Assembly: GCA_934234005.1 (NCBI GenBank)
Contig: CAKQHC010000082.1
Location: 1 to 6,544 of the forward strand
DNA: 6,544 nt
Source: an uncultured Methanomassiliicoccales archaeon
GTDB taxonomy: Archaea > Thermoplasmatota > Thermoplasmata > Methanomassiliicoccales > Methanomethylophilaceae
Direction: 5' to 3'
Both the position numbers and the translations under genes were made by a program. Below the pieces are notes generated by a model. The model had not been told where the DNA came from, did no database searches, and saw only the letters and a program-made list of their open reading frames with translations. Of the stretch, positions 4,559-6,544 are shown in pieces; the stretch's first letter is position 1; every line of letters starts with the position of its first letter.

Positions 4559-6544
4559 GTGGTAAATGGTTCGTTAACGCAGGAACAAAGATTTAATGAG
4601 GCCGCATCCAAGGATGTTACCGAAGTTTTAAGACTACTGAATACAAGACCGGAAGGGCACTTCAACGAGGAAGTTACAACGTCCCGTATCCATTACGGAA
4701 AGAATGAAATTTCCTCAAACGTAAGATTTGCCGTTCTTAAAAGGGTCTATCATTCATTTGTAAACATATTCACAGTTGCATTGGCGTTTTTCGCTATGAT
4801 GTCTATGGCAATGGACGGTTGGACGCCCAGCGAATCCACCTATATTGTTACAACACTCATCCTGGTCAGCGGTATTCTTACGTTTGTACAGGAAACCCGC
4901 GGTGACAAGGCAGCATCCAAACTTGTCAGTATGGTCACGACTATAATTACTGTCCGCCGCGAAGGGGTTGAGCAGGAAATAGATTCCAAGGATTTGGTTG
5001 TCGGAGATATTCTGATTCTCGATACGGGAGACGTAATACCTGCCGATGTCAGAATTATCGTGTCCAATCACCTGAAAGTGGATCAATCGGCACTCACCGG
5101 CGAATCCGAAGAAGTTTCGAAGGACGAAATGCCTGACAGTCCGTCCAAAGGTATACTCGGATGCAGCAATATGGCTTTTAACGGAACGAGCGTAATGAGC
5201 GGTTCCGCCGAAGCAGTGGTTGTGGCCGTCGGAGACGATACAATATTCGGCAATATGGCCGCAGAACTCAGCAAGAAAAGGGAGCAGACAACTTACGACA
5301 AAGGAAGCAAGAAGATTGTCAAACTTCTGCTTTCGATTATGGCTGCCATGATTCCGTGTGTTTTCCTTATTATGTCCGCCAAAAGCGGTTGGGACATGTG
5401 GGATCCGTTTTTATTTGCGGTCGCGCTTGCGATAGGCCTTATGCCGGAGATGCTCGCTACAATCGTGGCAACGAATCTCGCCAAAGGATCCATAGATATG
5501 GCCAAGAAAAAGGTCATAGTAAAGGATGTAAATTCCATTCAAAATCTCGGAGCCATGGATGTGCTGTGTTCCGATAAGACCGGTACGTTAACGCATAACC
5601 GCATTTCCGTGAGGGAATGCAGTAACATATACGGTAACAAAAGTTCGTTTGTTACGCGTCTTACCGTGTTAAACGCACACAATCTTACTTCTGCCACAAA
5701 TCAGATTGACTGGGCAATCGACGAATTTGCCGAGGAGAACTTGTTGGTCGAGGAAAGAGATTCATACAAGTATGTCGCCGATATGCCGTTCGATTTCGTT
5801 AAAAGACGTGCCACGGTCGTAGTCGAGGATACTGTGGGCAAACAGACCATAATTACCAAAGGCGCAATACCGGAGATTCTCTCCATATCCTCTTCATACC
5901 GCGACGACAACGGAGACATTCACGATTTGGATGACCAGTCTATCAATAAGATTCTCGGAATGATCGAATGGTATTCGTCGAAAGGAATGCGTATGCTGGG
6001 AGTCGCATACAGAGATATCGAACTCAGAGGAGAGCTGGACGAAACCGACGAACACGACATGATAGTCGCGGGTTACGTGCTCTTTGTCGATCCGGTTAAG
6101 GAAAGCGCCAGAGGGGCGGTGCAGTCTCTCAAAGACTACAATGTAGACGTAAAGGTGCTCACCGGAGACAACGAATATGTCACGGGATATGTCTGCAGCG
6201 AATTGGGTATTTCGACAGAAAACACACTTACGGGACCCGATATCGATTTCCTTTCAGACAACGAGCTCAGAGATGCGGTCGAAACTTCGAATGTTTTTGC
6301 CAGACTTACGCCGGATAACAAGGCACGTGTGGTTAAAGCACTCCGCGCCAACGGCCATACCGTCGGATTGATCGGTGACGGAATAAACGATATTGTTGCC
6401 ATGAGATCGGCAGACGTAAGTCTTTCCGTAGACATTGCATCCGATATTGCCAAGGAAACCGCCAATATGATTCTTCTCGAAAAAGATCTCAATGTTTTGA
6501 AAGAAGGAGCCATAGAAGGCAGAAAGGTCTACGTCAATTCCGTA
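4559..6544 (+). CDS. mgtA: Magnesium-translocating P-type ATPase, MgtA-like (partial, 3' end outside window)
   Basis: This membrane pump imports magnesium at the cost of ATP (P-type class IIIB, EC 7.2.2.14). About 662 of the usual ~900 residues are visible and the frame is still open at the edge. In order: cytosolic N-terminal segment (VTEVLRLLNTRPEG, YGKNEIS); membrane segments near 67-84 and 93-111; actuator domain with TGES (180-183); segments near 253-275 and 283-308, the latter with GLMPEM (P296); phosphorylation loop DKTGT with catalytic D339; nucleotide-binding PFDFVKRR (410-417) and KGA (434-436); TGDN (535-538); GDGIND (606-611). NSIQNLGAMDVLCSDKTGTLT is close to MgtA proteins and separates it from calcium or sodium pumps. 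After GDGIND the usual A-P is I612-V613. The start is GTG at 4559; an in-frame GTG at 4544 is possible, and the next in-frame ATG (4796) lies inside the first membrane segment. The last four membrane helices are missing only because the window ends. Confidence 0.94.
   Translation, partial: MVNGSLTQEQRFNEAASKDVTEVLRLLNTRPEGHFNEEVTTSRIHYGKNEISSNVRFAVLKRVYHSFVNIFTVALAFFAMMSMAMDGWTPSESTYIVTTLILVSGILTFVQETRGDKAASKLVSMVTTIITVRREGVEQEIDSKDLVVGDILILDTGDVIPADVRIIVSNHLKVDQSALTGESEEVSKDEMPDSPSKGILGCSNMAFNGTSVMSGSAEAVVVAVGDDTIFGNMAAELSKKREQTTYDKGSKKIVKLLLSIMAAMIPCVFLIMSAKSGWDMWDPFLFAVALAIGLMPEMLATIVATNLAKGSIDMAKKKVIVKDVNSIQNLGAMDVLCSDKTGTLTHNRISVRECSNIYGNKSSFVTRLTVLNAHNLTSATNQIDWAIDEFAEENLLVEERDSYKYVADMPFDFVKRRATVVVEDTVGKQTIITKGAIPEILSISSSYRDDNGDIHDLDDQSINKILGMIEWYSSKGMRMLGVAYRDIELRGELDETDEHDMIVAGYVLFVDPVKESARGAVQSLKDYNVDVKVLTGDNEYVTGYVCSELGISTENTLTGPDIDFLSDNELRDAVETSNVFARLTPDNKARVVKALRANGHTVGLIGDGINDIVAMRSADVSLSVDIASDIAKETANMILLEKDLNVLKEGAIEGRKVYVNSV

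Noticed and set aside
4596..4631. ATG at 4596 as start of the ATPase
   Set aside because: It is in a different frame and meets a TAA after eleven codons; the ATPase frame runs through from the GTG at 4559.

Overview
The window looks archaeal, but no marker gene fixes the lineage. Most genes have an A/T-only TATA-like box (for example TTTATAAA, TTTAAAAT, TTTATAAT) about 23-34 bases before the start codon and no Shine-Dalgarno sequence. That is the layout of leaderless or short-leader archaeal transcripts. The gene content is that of a strict anaerobe: a flavoprotein with an iron-sulfur cysteine motif, a desulfoferrodoxin-type superoxide reductase, a MATE exporter and an MgtA-type P-ATPase. My best guess is a gut or sediment euryarchaeote, perhaps a methanogen of the Thermoplasmata side (Methanomassiliicoccales-like). 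This is inference only.

Left part (1-1807). The left edge holds the start-proximal end of an unrecognised minus-strand frame. Divergent from it is a flavodoxin-fold iron-sulfur flavoprotein (178-723). Its 3' end overlaps by 23 bases the convergent, unrecognised 209-aa gene at 701-1330. That gene is in turn divergent from a desulfoferrodoxin (1436-1807), which has the only strong Shine-Dalgarno in the window. The flavoprotein and the superoxide reductase are both plausible oxygen and superoxide defence proteins, but they are not in one operon.

Middle part (1808-4400). A long imperfect hairpin with a T-run lies between the desulfoferrodoxin and a very charged, helical, partly disordered 159-aa protein (1916-2395). 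Convergent with it is a MarR-family regulator (2425-2838). This regulator is divergent from a MATE efflux protein (3021-4400) across a 182-base, very AT-rich spacer. The spacer carries four exact TAATTA hexamers in strict 14-base register plus a degenerate fifth, and a separate TCAGT/ACTGA palindrome over the regulator's own TATA box. The arrangement suggests a local drug or metabolite responsive switch.

Right part (4401-6544). After a T-rich terminator-like stretch comes the first 662 codons of an MgtA-like magnesium-translocating P-type ATPase, which starts with GTG and runs off the window. All core catalytic motifs are present, but the normally A-P pair after GDGIND reads I-V.

No RNA gene, CRISPR array, insertion sequence or phage gene is visible. 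No gap between genes exceeds about 200 bases. Apart from the regulatory spacer and the unrecognised genes, this looks like an ordinary chromosomal stretch, and I see no convincing new multi-gene system.
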